A stretch of DNA of 64,000 nt from an uncultured Oscillospiraceae bacterium (GCA_934589835.1 CAKTOK010000002.1:54697-118696), one strand, 5' to 3'; numbered from the stretch's first letter, positions 33,240-42,281 are shown. The notes: generated by a model from the sequence alone, not told the origin. Numbers and translations are program-made.

Positions 33240-36200
33240 TTACTTCTTTCGCACCACCACATTCTCATCGCCCAGCCATTCGCGGCACTCCTGCAAAAAC
33301 GCCGGATGATTCAGGCAGGTGGTCCCCAGCATCTTTCCCGTGTCCGCTACGCGGACCTTCAGCGGCGTATCACCCTCAAACATGGTCATCACCAGACTGA
33401 TGTGCCGGAACGCCGGACTGTCCATGCTGGGCACCTTCAGATAGACGACAGACCGCTCCTGCGGCGCGGCGGCGCACTGCTGCTCCAGCGCGGGGATCCC
33501 CTGCTCCAGCGCGGGGATCCCCTGCTCCAGCGCGGGGATCCCCTGCTCCAGCGGATAGATGCTGTCGCACATGATCTGCGGCGGCTTCTCATCCCGCACG
33601 GACAGTCTTCCCTTCACCAACACCGGCGTGTTCACCGCCATATAGCTGCCGCATTGGTCAATGGTACGGCTGAAGCACAGCAGCTCCACGGCTGCCGTTT
33701 CATCCTCCACCACCACGTAGGCCATCAGCGTATTGTTCTTGGTGGTCCGCGTCCGGCTGGAGGTCACGATGCCTGCCACGGTGACGGTCTGCCCGTCAGC
33801 GAACCGGACCGGTCCGTCCTCACCGGCAAGGTCATCCAATATCTCATGGATGGGCACAGCCCCTGCCCGCCGCGCCAGCGGCCGGTAGTCCGCCATGGGA
33901 TGGCCCGACAGGTAAAGCCCCGTGGTCTCCTTCTCCATGTGCATCCGCTCCGTGGCGGTGTACTCGGGGAGGTCCGGCAGTTGGATGTCCGATGCACGCT
34001 CCTGTTGGCCGGACAGGGCGCCGAACATATCCAGCTGCCCCTCCACATTCTGCCGCCGCGTGCTGCCGATGGTGTCCAGCACCATCTCGTACACGGCGAT
34101 GAGCTGGGAGCGCCGGTGGCCCAGACTGTCGAAGGCACCGCTGCGGATGAGGTTCTCCACCGCCCGCTTGTTCATGTCGCCGCAGTCGTACATCCGCTGG
34201 CAGAAGTCCTGGAAGGACCGGAACGCCCCCCCCTGCTCCCGCTCCTTTACCACGGACAGGATAAAGCCCCGCCCGATGTTCTTGATGGCCACCAGCCCGA
34301 ACCGGATGCCCTCCGGTTCCACGGTGAACCGGTCATAGGAGCGATTTACGTCCGGCGGCAGCAGTGTGATGCCGCTGTCGCGGCACTCGCCGATGTAGCC
34401 TGCCACCTTGTCGGAGTTGTCCAGCACGCTGGTGAGCAGCGCCGCCATGTACTCCTTGGTGTAGTGGCACTTGAAGTACGCCGTCTGGTAGGCCACCACC
34501 GCGTAGCTGACGGCGTGGGCCTTGTTAAAGGCATAGTTGGCAAAATCGAAGATCTCGTCGTAGATGGCCTGCGCCGTGGCCTCCTCAATGCCGTTGGCGA
34601 TACAGCCTGTGATGCCCCGCTCCCTGTCGCCGTAGACAAAGGCCTGCCGCTCCTTTTCGATCTCCTTGGCCTTCTTCTTGCTGATGGCGCGGCGCACCAT
34701 GTCCGCCTGCCCCAGCGAAAAGCCGCCCAGCTCCTGGAAAATGCGGATGACCTGCTCCTGATACACGATGCACCCATACGTCACCGACAGGATGGGCTGC
34801 AGCATGGGGTGCTTGTATGTCACCAGCGACGGGTTGTGCTTGCAGGCGATAAACCGCGGAATAGATTCCATGGGTCCCGGCCGGTACAGCGCTATCACGG
34901 CGGTGATGTCCTCGATGCTCTGGGGCTTCAGCCCCACGCACACGCCGGTCATGCCGCTGGACTCGATCTGGAACACGCCCGCCGTCTGTCCACGGGAGAT
35001 CATCTCGTATGTGGCCGTATCGTCGTCCGGTATGCCGTCCAGCGTGAAATCCGGCTCCCGCTCCTGCACCATCTTCACCGCGTCGTCCAGCACCGTCAGG
35101 TTTCGCAGCCCCAGAAAGTCCATTTTCAGCAGGCCCAGCTCCTCCAGCGTGGTCATGACGTACTGGCACACCACCGCATCGTCGTTTCGCGCCAGCGGCA
35201 CATATTCGTATACCGGCCGCTTGGTGATGACCACGCCCGCCGCGTGGGTGGAGGCGTGCCGCGGCATCCCCTCCAGCGCCATGGCGGTGTCAATGAGCTT
35301 CTTCACTCTTGGGTCGTCGCGGTACAGATCCGCCAGCTGCTTGCTGAGCTTCAGCGCGTCCTTCAGCGTGATGTGCAGCGCCCCCGGCCCCGCCGGCACC
35401 AGCTTTGCCACCACATCCACCTCGGCGTAGGTCATATTCAGCGCACGGCCCACGTCCCGGATGGCGGCGCGGGCCGCCATGGTGCCGAAGGTCACGATCT
35501 GTGCCACATGGTCGTCGCCGTACTTGCGGCGCACATAGTCCACCACCTCGCCGCGGCGGGTGTCGCCGAAGTCCATGTCGATATCAGGCATGGAGACCCG
35601 CTCCGGATTCAGAAACCGCTCAAAGTACAGGTCGTACTTCATGGGATCGATGTCCGTGATCTCCAGACAGTAGGATACCATGGATCCCGCGGCGGACCCG
35701 CGCCCGGGCCCCACCGGAATGTCCACGCTCCTTGCATAGCGCACGAAATCCGAGACGATGAGGAAATAGTCGGTGAACCCCATCTTCTCGATCATATCCA
35801 GCTCATAGTCCAGCTGCCTGCGATAGGTGGCGTTTCCCGTCCCATACCGCTTGGTAAAGCCTTCGCCGCACAGCTTCCGCAGATAGGCCGGCGAATCATA
35901 CCCCTCTGGCAGCCGGAATTCCGGCAGGTGGTACTTGCCGAACGTAAACTCCAGCTGGCACATATCCGCGATGCGCTGGGTATTGGCCACCGCATCAGGA
36001 TACCCGGCAAACAGTGCCTCCATCTCCTCCGTGGACCGCAGATAGAAGTTCTGCGGCTCATAGCGCATCCGGTTTTCGTCGTCTACGGTCTTGCCCGTCT
36101 GGATGCACAAAAGCACATCGTGGCTCTCGGCATCCTCCCTCCGCAGGTAGTGCGCGTCATTGGTGCACACCAGCGGAATGCCCGTCTCGCCGTGGAGCCG

Positions 36201-36770
36201 CAGCAGCTGACGGTTCACCTCCGTCTGCTCGGCGATGCCGTGGTCCTGCAGCTCCAGATAGAAGCTGTCCTCACCGAAGATGTCCCGCATGGTCAGGGCG
36301 TACTCCTTCGCCCCGTCATAGTCGCCGTTCAGCAGGCGGCGGGGGATCTCGCCGGCCAGGCACGCCGACAGCGCGATCAGCCCCTCTGAATGGGTCCGCA
36401 GCAGGTCCAAATCGATGCGTGGCTTGATATAAAAACCCTCCGTGAAGGCCTGACTCACCATATAGGATAGGTTCCGATAGCCCGTCTCGTTTTTGCACAG
36501 CAGCACCAGATGCCGCGACTCCGCATCAAACTCGTGCTGCTTGTCGAAGCGGGTCCGCCGCGCCACATAGACCTCGCACCCTATGATGGGGTGGATACCC
36601 TCCTTTTTGCAGGCGCGGTAGAAGTCGATGGCGCCATACATCACGCCGTGGTCCGTGATGGCCACCGCGTTCTGCCCCATCTCCTTTACCAGCGCCGGCA
36701 GGTCCCGTATCCGGCACGCGCCGTCCAGCAGACTGTATTCCGTATGGACGTGCAGATGTACAAAGCCCAT
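33240..36770 (-). CDS. dnaE: DNA polymerase III alpha subunit DnaE
   Basis: 1176 residues. Order of domains: PHP (MGFVHLHVHTEYSLLDGA, ~1-280), polymerase core with catalytic Asp residues (PDIDMDFGDTRRGEVVDYV near 400), fingers with YKHPMLQPILSVTYGCIVYQEQVI, tandem HhH region, and a C-terminal OB fold (VAGIVTSSRTRTTKNNTLMAYVVVED, ~985-1060). After the OB fold there is a tandem heptad GIPALEQ repeat (~1073-1097). In low-GC Firmicutes PolC is the main replicase and DnaE a lagging-strand/initiation polymerase. It is the last gene of the hprK...dnaE train. Confidence 0.97.
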   Translation of the reverse strand: MGFVHLHVHTEYSLLDGACRIRDLPALVKEMGQNAVAITDHGVMYGAIDFYRACKKEGIHPIIGCEVYVARRTRFDKQHEFDAESRHLVLLCKNETGYRNLSYMVSQAFTEGFYIKPRIDLDLLRTHSEGLIALSACLAGEIPRRLLNGDYDGAKEYALTMRDIFGEDSFYLELQDHGIAEQTEVNRQLLRLHGETGIPLVCTNDAHYLRREDAESHDVLLCIQTGKTVDDENRMRYEPQNFYLRSTEEMEALFAGYPDAVANTQRIADMCQLEFTFGKYHLPEFRLPEGYDSPAYLRKLCGEGFTKRYGTGNATYRRQLDYELDMIEKMGFTDYFLIVSDFVRYARSVDIPVGPGRGSAAGSMVSYCLEITDIDPMKYDLYFERFLNPERVSMPDIDMDFGDTRRGEVVDYVRRKYGDDHVAQIVTFGTMAARAAIRDVGRALNMTYAEVDVVAKLVPAGPGALHITLKDALKLSKQLADLYRDDPRVKKLIDTAMALEGMPRHASTHAAGVVITKRPVYEYVPLARNDDAVVCQYVMTTLEELGLLKMDFLGLRNLTVLDDAVKMVQEREPDFTLDGIPDDDTATYEMISRGQTAGVFQIESSGMTGVCVGLKPQSIEDITAVIALYRPGPMESIPRFIACKHNPSLVTYKHPMLQPILSVTYGCIVYQEQVIRIFQELGGFSLGQADMVRRAISKKKAKEIEKERQAFVYGDRERGITGCIANGIEEATAQAIYDEIFDFANYAFNKAHAVSYAVVAYQTAYFKCHYTKEYMAALLTSVLDNSDKVAGYIGECRDSGITLLPPDVNRSYDRFTVEPEGIRFGLVAIKNIGRGFILSVVKEREQGGAFRSFQDFCQRMYDCGDMNKRAVENLIRSGAFDSLGHRRSQLIAVYEMVLDTIGSTRRQNVEGQLDMFGALSGQQERASDIQLPDLPEYTATERMHMEKETTGLYLSGHPMADYRPLARRAGAVPIHEILDDLAGEDGPVRFADGQTVTVAGIVTSSRTRTTKNNTLMAYVVVEDETAAVELLCFSRTIDQCGSYMAVNTPVLVKGRLSVRDEKPPQIMCDSIYPLEQGIPALEQGIPALEQGIPALEQQCAAAPQERSVVYLKVPSMDSPAFRHISLVMTMFEGDTPLKVRVADTGKMLGTTCLNHPAFLQECREWLGDENVVVRKK
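33480..33553. repeat. 21-bp tandem repeat inside dnaE
   Basis: Three identical 21-base units (33480-33500, 33501-33521, 33522-33542) and an 11-base partial fourth unit. Each contains the palindrome GGGGATCCCC. On the coding strand they give GIPALEQ three times in frame. Confidence 0.95.
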
Positions 36771-36794
36771 GCTCTCCCCTGTCCTTCCGTTCCG

Positions 36795-37238
36795 TTACGC
36801 CAATTCCGCCAGCAGCTCGTCCAGCAGCTCCACGCCGGAGACCACCAGAATGCGGCAGTGCTGTGTCACGCCCAGCTCCTGTGCCAGCTCCGTGCCCACC
36901 AGCTCCCTGTCTGCCAGCAGCTCGCGGCAGTTCATCTGCCGGAACCGCTCCGTGAACCGCTGCTGGAACGCCTTTGTCAGCTCCGAGGACCGCTTTTTCC
37001 CTGCCGGCCCGTTCTCCAGCGTGCTGGGATAGGCCATCCCCAGCACCACCGCCGCCGCGTTCACCACACCGCAGATGCCGCCGCAGCGCAGCCCGCCGCC
37101 AAAGCCGCTGGCCAGCGCCATGCTCTGCTCCTCCGTGAAGCCCGTCATATCCGTGAACGCCAGCAGCACGCTTTGTCCGCAGTTCAGTCCCTTTTCATGG
37201 AATTCCTTGGCCCGCAGGCACCGTTCTCTCCTTGTCAC
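36795..37238 (-). CDS. C_GCAxxG_C_C family protein
   Basis: 147 residues from a GTG at 37238. The GTG overlaps the whiA stop (GTGA) and has GGAGGAGG 10 bases upstream; earlier starts would lie inside whiA. Cysteine motifs: GLNCGQSVLLAF, GFGGGLRCGGICGVVNAAAVVLGM, QMNCRELL and QHC. This is the split-Cys pattern of the family, thought to bind a redox cofactor or metal and often found near redox or transport genes. Its presence between whiA and dnaE is unusual, and its function is unknown. Confidence 0.85.
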   Translation of the reverse strand: MTRRERCLRAKEFHEKGLNCGQSVLLAFTDMTGFTEEQSMALASGFGGGLRCGGICGVVNAAAVVLGMAYPSTLENGPAGKKRSSELTKAFQQRFTERFRQMNCRELLADRELVGTELAQELGVTQHCRILVVSGVELLDELLAELA

Positions 37239-38137
37239 AGATCGTTTGCCTCCTCCATCAGCTTCCGCATCCGATGATTGATGCAGGATTTTGTCACCGG
37301 CGGGTCGCACCGCTCTGCCAGCTGCGTCAGCGACAGCTCCGGATATGTCAGCCGCAGCGCCGCCGTCTGCCGCAGCTTCTCCGGCAGCTTCTCCCACTGC
37401 GGGGCTCTTTGCAGCTTCTCAATGGCCGCCACCTGCTCCTGCGCGGCGTCCAGCGTCTTGTTGACGTTGGCCATGTCGCAGTTCATGGCCCGATTGGCCC
37501 CGTTTCGGATCTCCTTGTCCACTTTGGCCGTCATGATATCCATGGCTGCCGCCGGCGCACCGATCTTCGTCAGAAGGTCCTCGATGTGCTCCGATTGCTT
37601 GAAATACAGCAGGGCGTCGGCGCCGCGCTGCACCGTGCGGGGCAGGAACCCCATCTCCTGCAGCAGCGCGGACACCTCGCGGCTGGCCTGCTGGTGGTTG
37701 GTAGCCAGCTCCATATGGTATCGCTTCTCCGGATCGGTCACGCTGCCGCCTGCCAGAAACGCCCCTCTCAGAAACGCCGTCCGGCAGTGATCCTCCTCCA
37801 GCAGCCCAAAATTGACGTGCAGCGCCATGAGCTGCTGAGGATCATAGCCCAGCGTGTTGATGACCCGCGATAGCTTGCTGCGATCGGTGATGCGGAAAAT
37901 CAGCTTCCCCTTTCCGTCTCCCTCCGGCATCTGGTCGAATCGCAGGGAGAATGCCTTGTGGAACAGCTTGGGCAGCCGCGCGGCAAACTCCGGATTTTCC
38001 GTAATGATCCGTACCTCCGACGGCGTGAACGTATTGCAGTACAGCAGCACGCCGTAGGCCTCCGCCCTGGCGCAGCACTGCCGCGACAGCTGCACACGGC
38101 ACATCTCGCTTTTTGCCTTGAACGCAAAGGACTGCAT
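37235..38137 (-). CDS. whiA: WhiA-type DNA-binding protein
   Basis: 300 residues from the ATG at 38137 (GGGAG upstream), giving MQSFAFKAKSEMC like the MSFxSxxK start of other WhiA proteins. A GTG at 38155 that overlaps the rapZ stop is a possible alternative. The N-terminal half is a degenerate LAGLIDADG homing-endonuclease fold (AFLRGAFLAGGSVTDPEKRYHMEL). The C-terminus is a helix-turn-helix (LRLTYPELSLTQLAERCDPPVTKSCINHRMRKLMEEA). WhiA controls cell division and sporulation in actinobacteria and chromosome segregation in Bacillus. Confidence 0.94.
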   Translation of the reverse strand: MQSFAFKAKSEMCRVQLSRQCCARAEAYGVLLYCNTFTPSEVRIITENPEFAARLPKLFHKAFSLRFDQMPEGDGKGKLIFRITDRSKLSRVINTLGYDPQQLMALHVNFGLLEEDHCRTAFLRGAFLAGGSVTDPEKRYHMELATNHQQASREVSALLQEMGFLPRTVQRGADALLYFKQSEHIEDLLTKIGAPAAAMDIMTAKVDKEIRNGANRAMNCDMANVNKTLDAAQEQVAAIEKLQRAPQWEKLPEKLRQTAALRLTYPELSLTQLAERCDPPVTKSCINHRMRKLMEEANDL

Positions 38138-38151
38138 CCCGTCCGCTCCCT

Positions 38152-39012
38152 TCACCGTGAAATATCCCGATGGCTTTCCGACACCGGATAGCCAAGACCA
38201 CTGATATACGCGGCCAGATGGTGGGCCATGGCCGTAGACCGGTGCCGCCCGCCGGTGCAGCCCACCGCGATGACCAGCTCCGTCCGGCCCTCCTGCCGGT
38301 ACTGGGGCAGCAGGAACGCCAGCAGCGGCTCCAGCCGCTCCAGAAACCGCCCCGCCGCCTCTGATGCAAACACATACGCCCGCACCGGCTCATCCAGCCC
38401 CGTCAGAGGCTTCAGCTCCGGCACATAGTAGGGGTTTGGCAGGAACCGCACGTCGAACACCAGATCCGCCTCCAGCGGCAGCCCGTTCTTATACCCGAAG
38501 GACAGAACGCTGACGTTCAGCGGCTGCTGTGTCCCATCGCCGCCGAACAGGCTCAAAAGCTGGCTACGCAGCTTGGCGGTGGAGAAGGCTGTGGTGTCCA
38601 GCACCACGTCCGCGTGCTCCCGCACCGGCGCCAGCAGCTCCCGCTCCCGCCGCACCGCCTCCTCAATGGAGCAGCCCTCCGTGCACAGGGGGTGACTGCG
38701 CCGCGTTTCCTTGTACCGGCTGATGATGACCCGCGTCTCCGTCTCCAGAAACAGCAGGCGGCACCGGACACCGTCCTTGTGCCGCAGCCTGTCCACCACG
38801 TCCAGAAGCCGTTGAAACGGTTCCCCCGCCCGCACATCGTACACCAGCGCCACGCGGTCATAGCGTCCGCCGGACGCCGTGCAGAAGTTGGCGAATTTCA
38901 GCATCATCTCCGCCGGCAGGTTGTCCACGATATAGTAGCCGATATCCTCCAAAAAGGCGGCCGCACGGGACTTTCCACTGCCGGAAAGCCCCGAAATAAT
39001 GAGTATCTCCAC
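38152..39012 (-). CDS. rapZ: RNase adapter / nucleotide-binding protein RapZ (YvcJ)
   Basis: 286 residues. Walker A is ISGLSGSGKSRAA (~7-18), YYIVDNLPAEMMLKF follows, and the conserved C-terminal GCTGGRHRSTAMAHHLA is intact. In E. coli RapZ directs RNase E to GlmZ RNA; in Bacillus YvcJ is a GTPase/ATPase with a competence effect. It normally stands in a rapZ-yvcK-whiA triad; here whiA follows directly. Confidence 0.95.
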   Translation of the reverse strand: MEILIISGLSGSGKSRAAAFLEDIGYYIVDNLPAEMMLKFANFCTASGGRYDRVALVYDVRAGEPFQRLLDVVDRLRHKDGVRCRLLFLETETRVIISRYKETRRSHPLCTEGCSIEEAVRRERELLAPVREHADVVLDTTAFSTAKLRSQLLSLFGGDGTQQPLNVSVLSFGYKNGLPLEADLVFDVRFLPNPYYVPELKPLTGLDEPVRAYVFASEAAGRFLERLEPLLAFLLPQYRQEGRTELVIAVGCTGGRHRSTAMAHHLAAYISGLGYPVSESHRDISR

Positions 39013-39022
39013 GCTGTTCTCC

Positions 39023-39937
39023 TCAGTGTATCACCTTGACCTCCGGCTCCAGCCGAACGCCCTTTTCCTTCCAGACCCGCCGCTGGATCTCCGCCATCAG
39101 CGCCGTCACGTCGGCGCACGTTGCGCCGCCTCGGTTGATGACGAACCCCGCGTGCTTCTCTGACACCTGCGCGCCGCCTACCGTCAGGCCCTTGAGACCG
39201 CATTCGTCGATGAGCGCCGCGGCGAAATAGCCCTCCGGCCGCTTAAAGGTGCTTCCCGCACTTGGATATTCCAGCGGCTGTGAAGCCTTTCTCCTTGTCA
39301 TCAGTTCGTCCATTTTGGAGCGGATCTCCTTCGGCTCTCCCGCCGACAGCGCAAACACGGCGCTGAGCACCACCGCGTCCGGCCGGTCCGCCAGCAGACT
39401 GTGGCGATAGGAAAAGCTCAGCTCCTCTCCGCGAAGCCGCTTCACACCCTCATCGGGGAACAGCACGGACGCGCTCTCCACCACCTGCTGCATCTCGCCG
39501 CCGTAGGCGCCCGCGTTCATACACACTGCACCGCCTACGCTGCCCGGGATGCCATGGGCGAACTCCAGCCCCGTCAGGCCCCGCTGCTGGGCGAATACTG
39601 CTGTGCGGGCCAGAGAAGCGCCGCTCTCTGCCACGACGCGGCCCTGAGCGTCTATGGACACCTCGGCGTATTCCCGGGTGTTCACCACCAGCCGGTCCAC
39701 GCCCGCATCGGGAAACAGCAGATTTGTCCCGTTGCCGATGACCAGCGGCCGCGCTCCGCAGGAGCGGGCGAAAGCGATGAGCAGCACCATCTGGCTGCCG
39801 TCCTTGGGAAACGCCATGCGTTTCGCCGGTCCGCCGATGCGAAAGGACGTGTACCTTGCCAGCGGCGCCTCGCGCTCATAAGTCATCTCCGGCAGATAGT
39901 CCGCCGTCCAGCGATCCAGTTCCTCGTACCAGCTCAT
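39023..39937 (-). CDS. murB: UDP-N-acetylenolpyruvoylglucosamine reductase
   Basis: 304 residues from the ATG at 39937, preceded by AGGAGGGG. FAD-binding motifs are LVIGNGTNLLF and GIPGSVGGAVCMNAGAYGGEM. The catalytic Ser sits in YPSAGSTFKRPEG, and the C-terminal Glu in RLEPEVKVI. It reduces UDP-GlcNAc-enolpyruvate to UDP-MurNAc with NADPH. It lies 19 bases after the ROK kinase. Confidence 0.96.
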   Translation of the reverse strand: MSWYEELDRWTADYLPEMTYEREAPLARYTSFRIGGPAKRMAFPKDGSQMVLLIAFARSCGARPLVIGNGTNLLFPDAGVDRLVVNTREYAEVSIDAQGRVVAESGASLARTAVFAQQRGLTGLEFAHGIPGSVGGAVCMNAGAYGGEMQQVVESASVLFPDEGVKRLRGEELSFSYRHSLLADRPDAVVLSAVFALSAGEPKEIRSKMDELMTRRKASQPLEYPSAGSTFKRPEGYFAAALIDECGLKGLTVGGAQVSEKHAGFVINRGGATCADVTALMAEIQRRVWKEKGVRLEPEVKVIH

Positions 39938-39956
39938 AGCCCCTCCTGACCGGTCC

Positions 39957-40919
39957 TCATATCCGTTTCTTCTTGCCCAGCAGCGCCGCGCCCAGGATCC
40001 CCGCCTGATTGCCCAGCTCTGCCTTGACGATGCGGGTCCGCTTGTTTCGCCCGCTGGGCAGGCTCTCCCGCTCCACATAGCGCCGGACCGGCAGCAAAAG
40101 CTGCTCATCCGCCTCGTTGCTGACGCCGCCGCCGATGGCCAGCGTGTCCGGCTCAAAGAGGTTCACCAGATTTGACACGCCGCAGGAAAGATAGTCCACA
40201 TAGTCGTCGCAGACCCGCTGTCCCACGGGGTCTCCCCGCCGCGCCGCGATAAACGCGGATTGGCCGGAAACACGGCCGTTGTTCTCCGCCACCACCTGCG
40301 CCAAAATGCTGTCGGGGTGCGCCTGCACCGCCTCGGCGGTCATGCGCTTCAGCGCTGAGGCGGAGGCGTACTGCTCCCAGCATCCCTTGCGCCCGCAGGG
40401 GCACGGCAGGCCGTCCTTGACAATGACCATGTGGCCCGCCTCGCCGGCCATACCGTTGGCGCCGTGATAGATCTTTCCGTTATGGACGATGCCCGCGCCT
40501 ACGCCGGTCCCCAATGTGATGGTGACGAAGCGCTTGCTCTCTCGCCCCGCACCTACATAGTATTCCGCCAGCGCCGCACAGTTGGCATCGTTCTCGATAT
40601 ACAGCGGGATGGCCAGATAGTGGTGGAACAGCTTCCGCAGCGGTACGTTCCGCAGCGGCAGATTGCAGGTGTAGCCGATGGTGCCGGACCGGATCTCCAC
40701 CGTGCCCGGCACACCCACGCCCACGGACGCGATTTGATCCAGCGGCACGCCGGCAACGCGCCCCAGCTCCTGCGTCAGGGATACGATGGTCCATGCCAGC
40801 GACTGCTGGTCCGTGATGGAGGCCACCTTCATCTTCTGCACAGCCAGCAGCTGGCCGTTTTCATCTGCCAGCCCCGCCTTCAGATTGGTTCCGCCGATAT
40901 CTACGCCCACGTATTTCAT
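39957..40919 (-). CDS. glcK: ROK family glucokinase
   Basis: 320 residues. The ATP loop is VGVDIGGTNLKAGL, the active-site Asp lies in YIENDANCAALAEY, and the zinc-binding ROK signature CPCGRKGCWEQYASASAL (~175-192) is complete. GHMVIVKDG carries the conserved His. It most likely makes glucose 6-phosphate, but other sugars are possible in this family. It overlaps hprK by four bases, which ties a sugar kinase to the carbon-control kinase gene. Confidence 0.9.
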   Translation of the reverse strand: MKYVGVDIGGTNLKAGLADENGQLLAVQKMKVASITDQQSLAWTIVSLTQELGRVAGVPLDQIASVGVGVPGTVEIRSGTIGYTCNLPLRNVPLRKLFHHYLAIPLYIENDANCAALAEYYVGAGRESKRFVTITLGTGVGAGIVHNGKIYHGANGMAGEAGHMVIVKDGLPCPCGRKGCWEQYASASALKRMTAEAVQAHPDSILAQVVAENNGRVSGQSAFIAARRGDPVGQRVCDDYVDYLSCGVSNLVNLFEPDTLAIGGGVSNEADEQLLLPVRRYVERESLPSGRNKRTRIVKAELGNQAGILGAALLGKKKRI

Positions 40920-41875
40920 TGCTTTGCCTGCTGCTCCTTCACCATCTTGTCCATTTTGCTGTCAAATTGCGTCACAAAATCCCGCGCCGCATTGTAGCCG
41001 TACTTCATCTGCCGGTTCTTCATGGTGGCGATCTCCACGATGCCTGCCAGATTCCGCCCGGGCCGCACGGGGATGGTCACGATAGGCAGCCGGACGCCCA
41101 GCACCTCATAGGTTTCCTCGCCCAGCCCCAGCCGGTCATAGAACTTGCCGTCCACCCACTGCTCCAGTTGGATAACCAGATCGATCTCCGTGTCAAACTG
41201 CACCGCGCCCATACCGAACAGCTGCTGCACGTCGATGACGCCTACGCCGCGGATCTCAATGTAGTGCCGGATGATCTCCGGCGCCGTGCCGAACAGATTG
41301 TTGGAAATGCGTCGGATCTCCACGGCGTCGTCGGCCACCAGACGGTGGCCGCGCTTGAGCAGCTCGATGGCCGTCTCGCTCTTGCCGATGCCTGAGTCGC
41401 CCAGGATCAGCACGCCCTGCCCGTAAATATTCATCAGCACGCCGTGCCGGGTGATCTGCGGCGCCATGGCGCGGTTGAGATAGTCAATGAGCTTGCTGGT
41501 CACGTCCACCGTGGACTCATCGGATCGCAGCAGCGTGCGGTCATGCTTTTCCGCCATCTGCAAAAGCTCCTCCGGCGCGTCCATGCCCCGGGCGATGATC
41601 AAGGCGGGGAACGGGTAGCTCAGCAGCTTATTGAACACCCGCATCCGCTCCGATTCCGTCATCCGGTCCAGATAGCGCATTTCGCCGCGCCCCAGAATCT
41701 GCAGGCGCTTGTCGTCAAAATAATCGTAAAAACCCACCAGCTGTAAGGCCGGACGGTTCACATCCGAGATGGTCACAACAGTATTGTCAAAATCGCGGCC
41801 CTTGTGGAGGATCTCCATGCCGAAGATCTCCACCATCTTTTTCAGGCTGGCCGGTGTGCGCTTGACTTTTTCCAT
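40916..41875 (-). CDS. hprK: HPr kinase/phosphorylase
   Basis: 319 residues. The Walker A motif GDSGIGKSETAIELLKRGHRLVADD (~155-180) and the HprK signature EIRGVGVIDVQQLFGMGAV are present. It phosphorylates HPr on Ser46 and so controls catabolite repression and sugar uptake. It is the first gene of a - strand operon with a clear promoter at 41934-41962. Confidence 0.97.
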   Translation of the reverse strand: MEKVKRTPASLKKMVEIFGMEILHKGRDFDNTVVTISDVNRPALQLVGFYDYFDDKRLQILGRGEMRYLDRMTESERMRVFNKLLSYPFPALIIARGMDAPEELLQMAEKHDRTLLRSDESTVDVTSKLIDYLNRAMAPQITRHGVLMNIYGQGVLILGDSGIGKSETAIELLKRGHRLVADDAVEIRRISNNLFGTAPEIIRHYIEIRGVGVIDVQQLFGMGAVQFDTEIDLVIQLEQWVDGKFYDRLGLGEETYEVLGVRLPIVTIPVRPGRNLAGIVEIATMKNRQMKYGYNAARDFVTQFDSKMDKMVKEQQAKQ

Positions 41876-41933
41876 AGGCTGCCTCCTGTGCGCTGCGGCA
41901 AGAGGCCGTCTGCGCGCAAAATCGTTATCTTAT

Positions 41934-41962
41934 ATTATATCTTGTATCCTCCTGTTTCGCAA
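41934..41962 (-). promoter_or_regulatory. Sigma-A promoter of the hprK operon
   Basis: On the - strand: TTGCGA (41962-41957), 17 bases and a perfect TATAAT (41939-41934). It is divergent from the rpmB promoter. Confidence 0.8.
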
Positions 41963-42007
41963 CACTTTCCCCTTTCAAAAAAAATTCGTTTTTTTGTCAA
42001 ATAGTGC

Positions 42008-42036
42008 TTGCAATTCCCATTGTTATCTGTTATCAT
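42008..42036 (+). promoter_or_regulatory. Sigma-A promoter of rpmB
   Basis: TTGCAA (42008-42013), 17 bases and TATCAT (42031-42036). Confidence 0.72.
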
Positions 42037-42043
42037 ATCTAAT

Positions 42044-42058
42044 GCTTGCGATGCAAGC
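42044..42058 (+). other. Small hairpin in the rpmB leader
   Basis: GCTTGC-GAT-GCAAGC lies at the expected transcript start of rpmB. It could stabilise the 5' end or act as a protein-binding leader. Confidence 0.4.
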
Positions 42059-42092
42059 GACTGTATGTTACAACAGCAAGGAGGTGCAACGG

Positions 42093-42281
42093 ATGGCTAA
42101 GTGCGAATTTTGCGACAAGGGCGTGACCTTCGGTATCAAGGTCTCTCACTCCCACCGGCGTTCCAATCGTCCCTGGAAGCCCAATGTCAAGCGCGTGAAG
42201 GCAGTGATCAACGGTACGCCTCGCCATGTATATGTTTGTACCCGGTGCCTGCGTTCCGGCAAAGTTACCCGCGCGATCTGA
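42093..42281 (+). CDS. rpmB: 50S ribosomal protein L28
   Basis: 62 residues from the ATG at 42093 (AAGGAGG upstream). MAKCEFCDKGVTFGIKVSHSHRRSNRPWKPNVKRV is the L28 signature. Four cysteines in two CxxC pairs (CEFC and CTRC) mark the zinc-binding form of L28. The gene is a single-gene unit, as usual, between divergent hprK and convergent rsgA. Confidence 0.97.
   Translation: MAKCEFCDKGVTFGIKVSHSHRRSNRPWKPNVKRVKAVINGTPRHVYVCTRCLRSGKVTRAI

Noticed and set aside
33480..33553. CRISPR-like repeat array
   Set aside because: Units are contiguous without spacers and in frame with dnaE, so this is a coding tandem repeat.
33207..36389. 1060-residue + strand reading frame
   Set aside because: Antisense shadow of dnaE, whose domains are intact. 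Length alone is explained by codon bias.
41769..42092. 108-residue N-terminal extension of L28
   Set aside because: It would cover the hprK start and both divergent promoters; the normal L28 start with AAGGAGG is at 42093.
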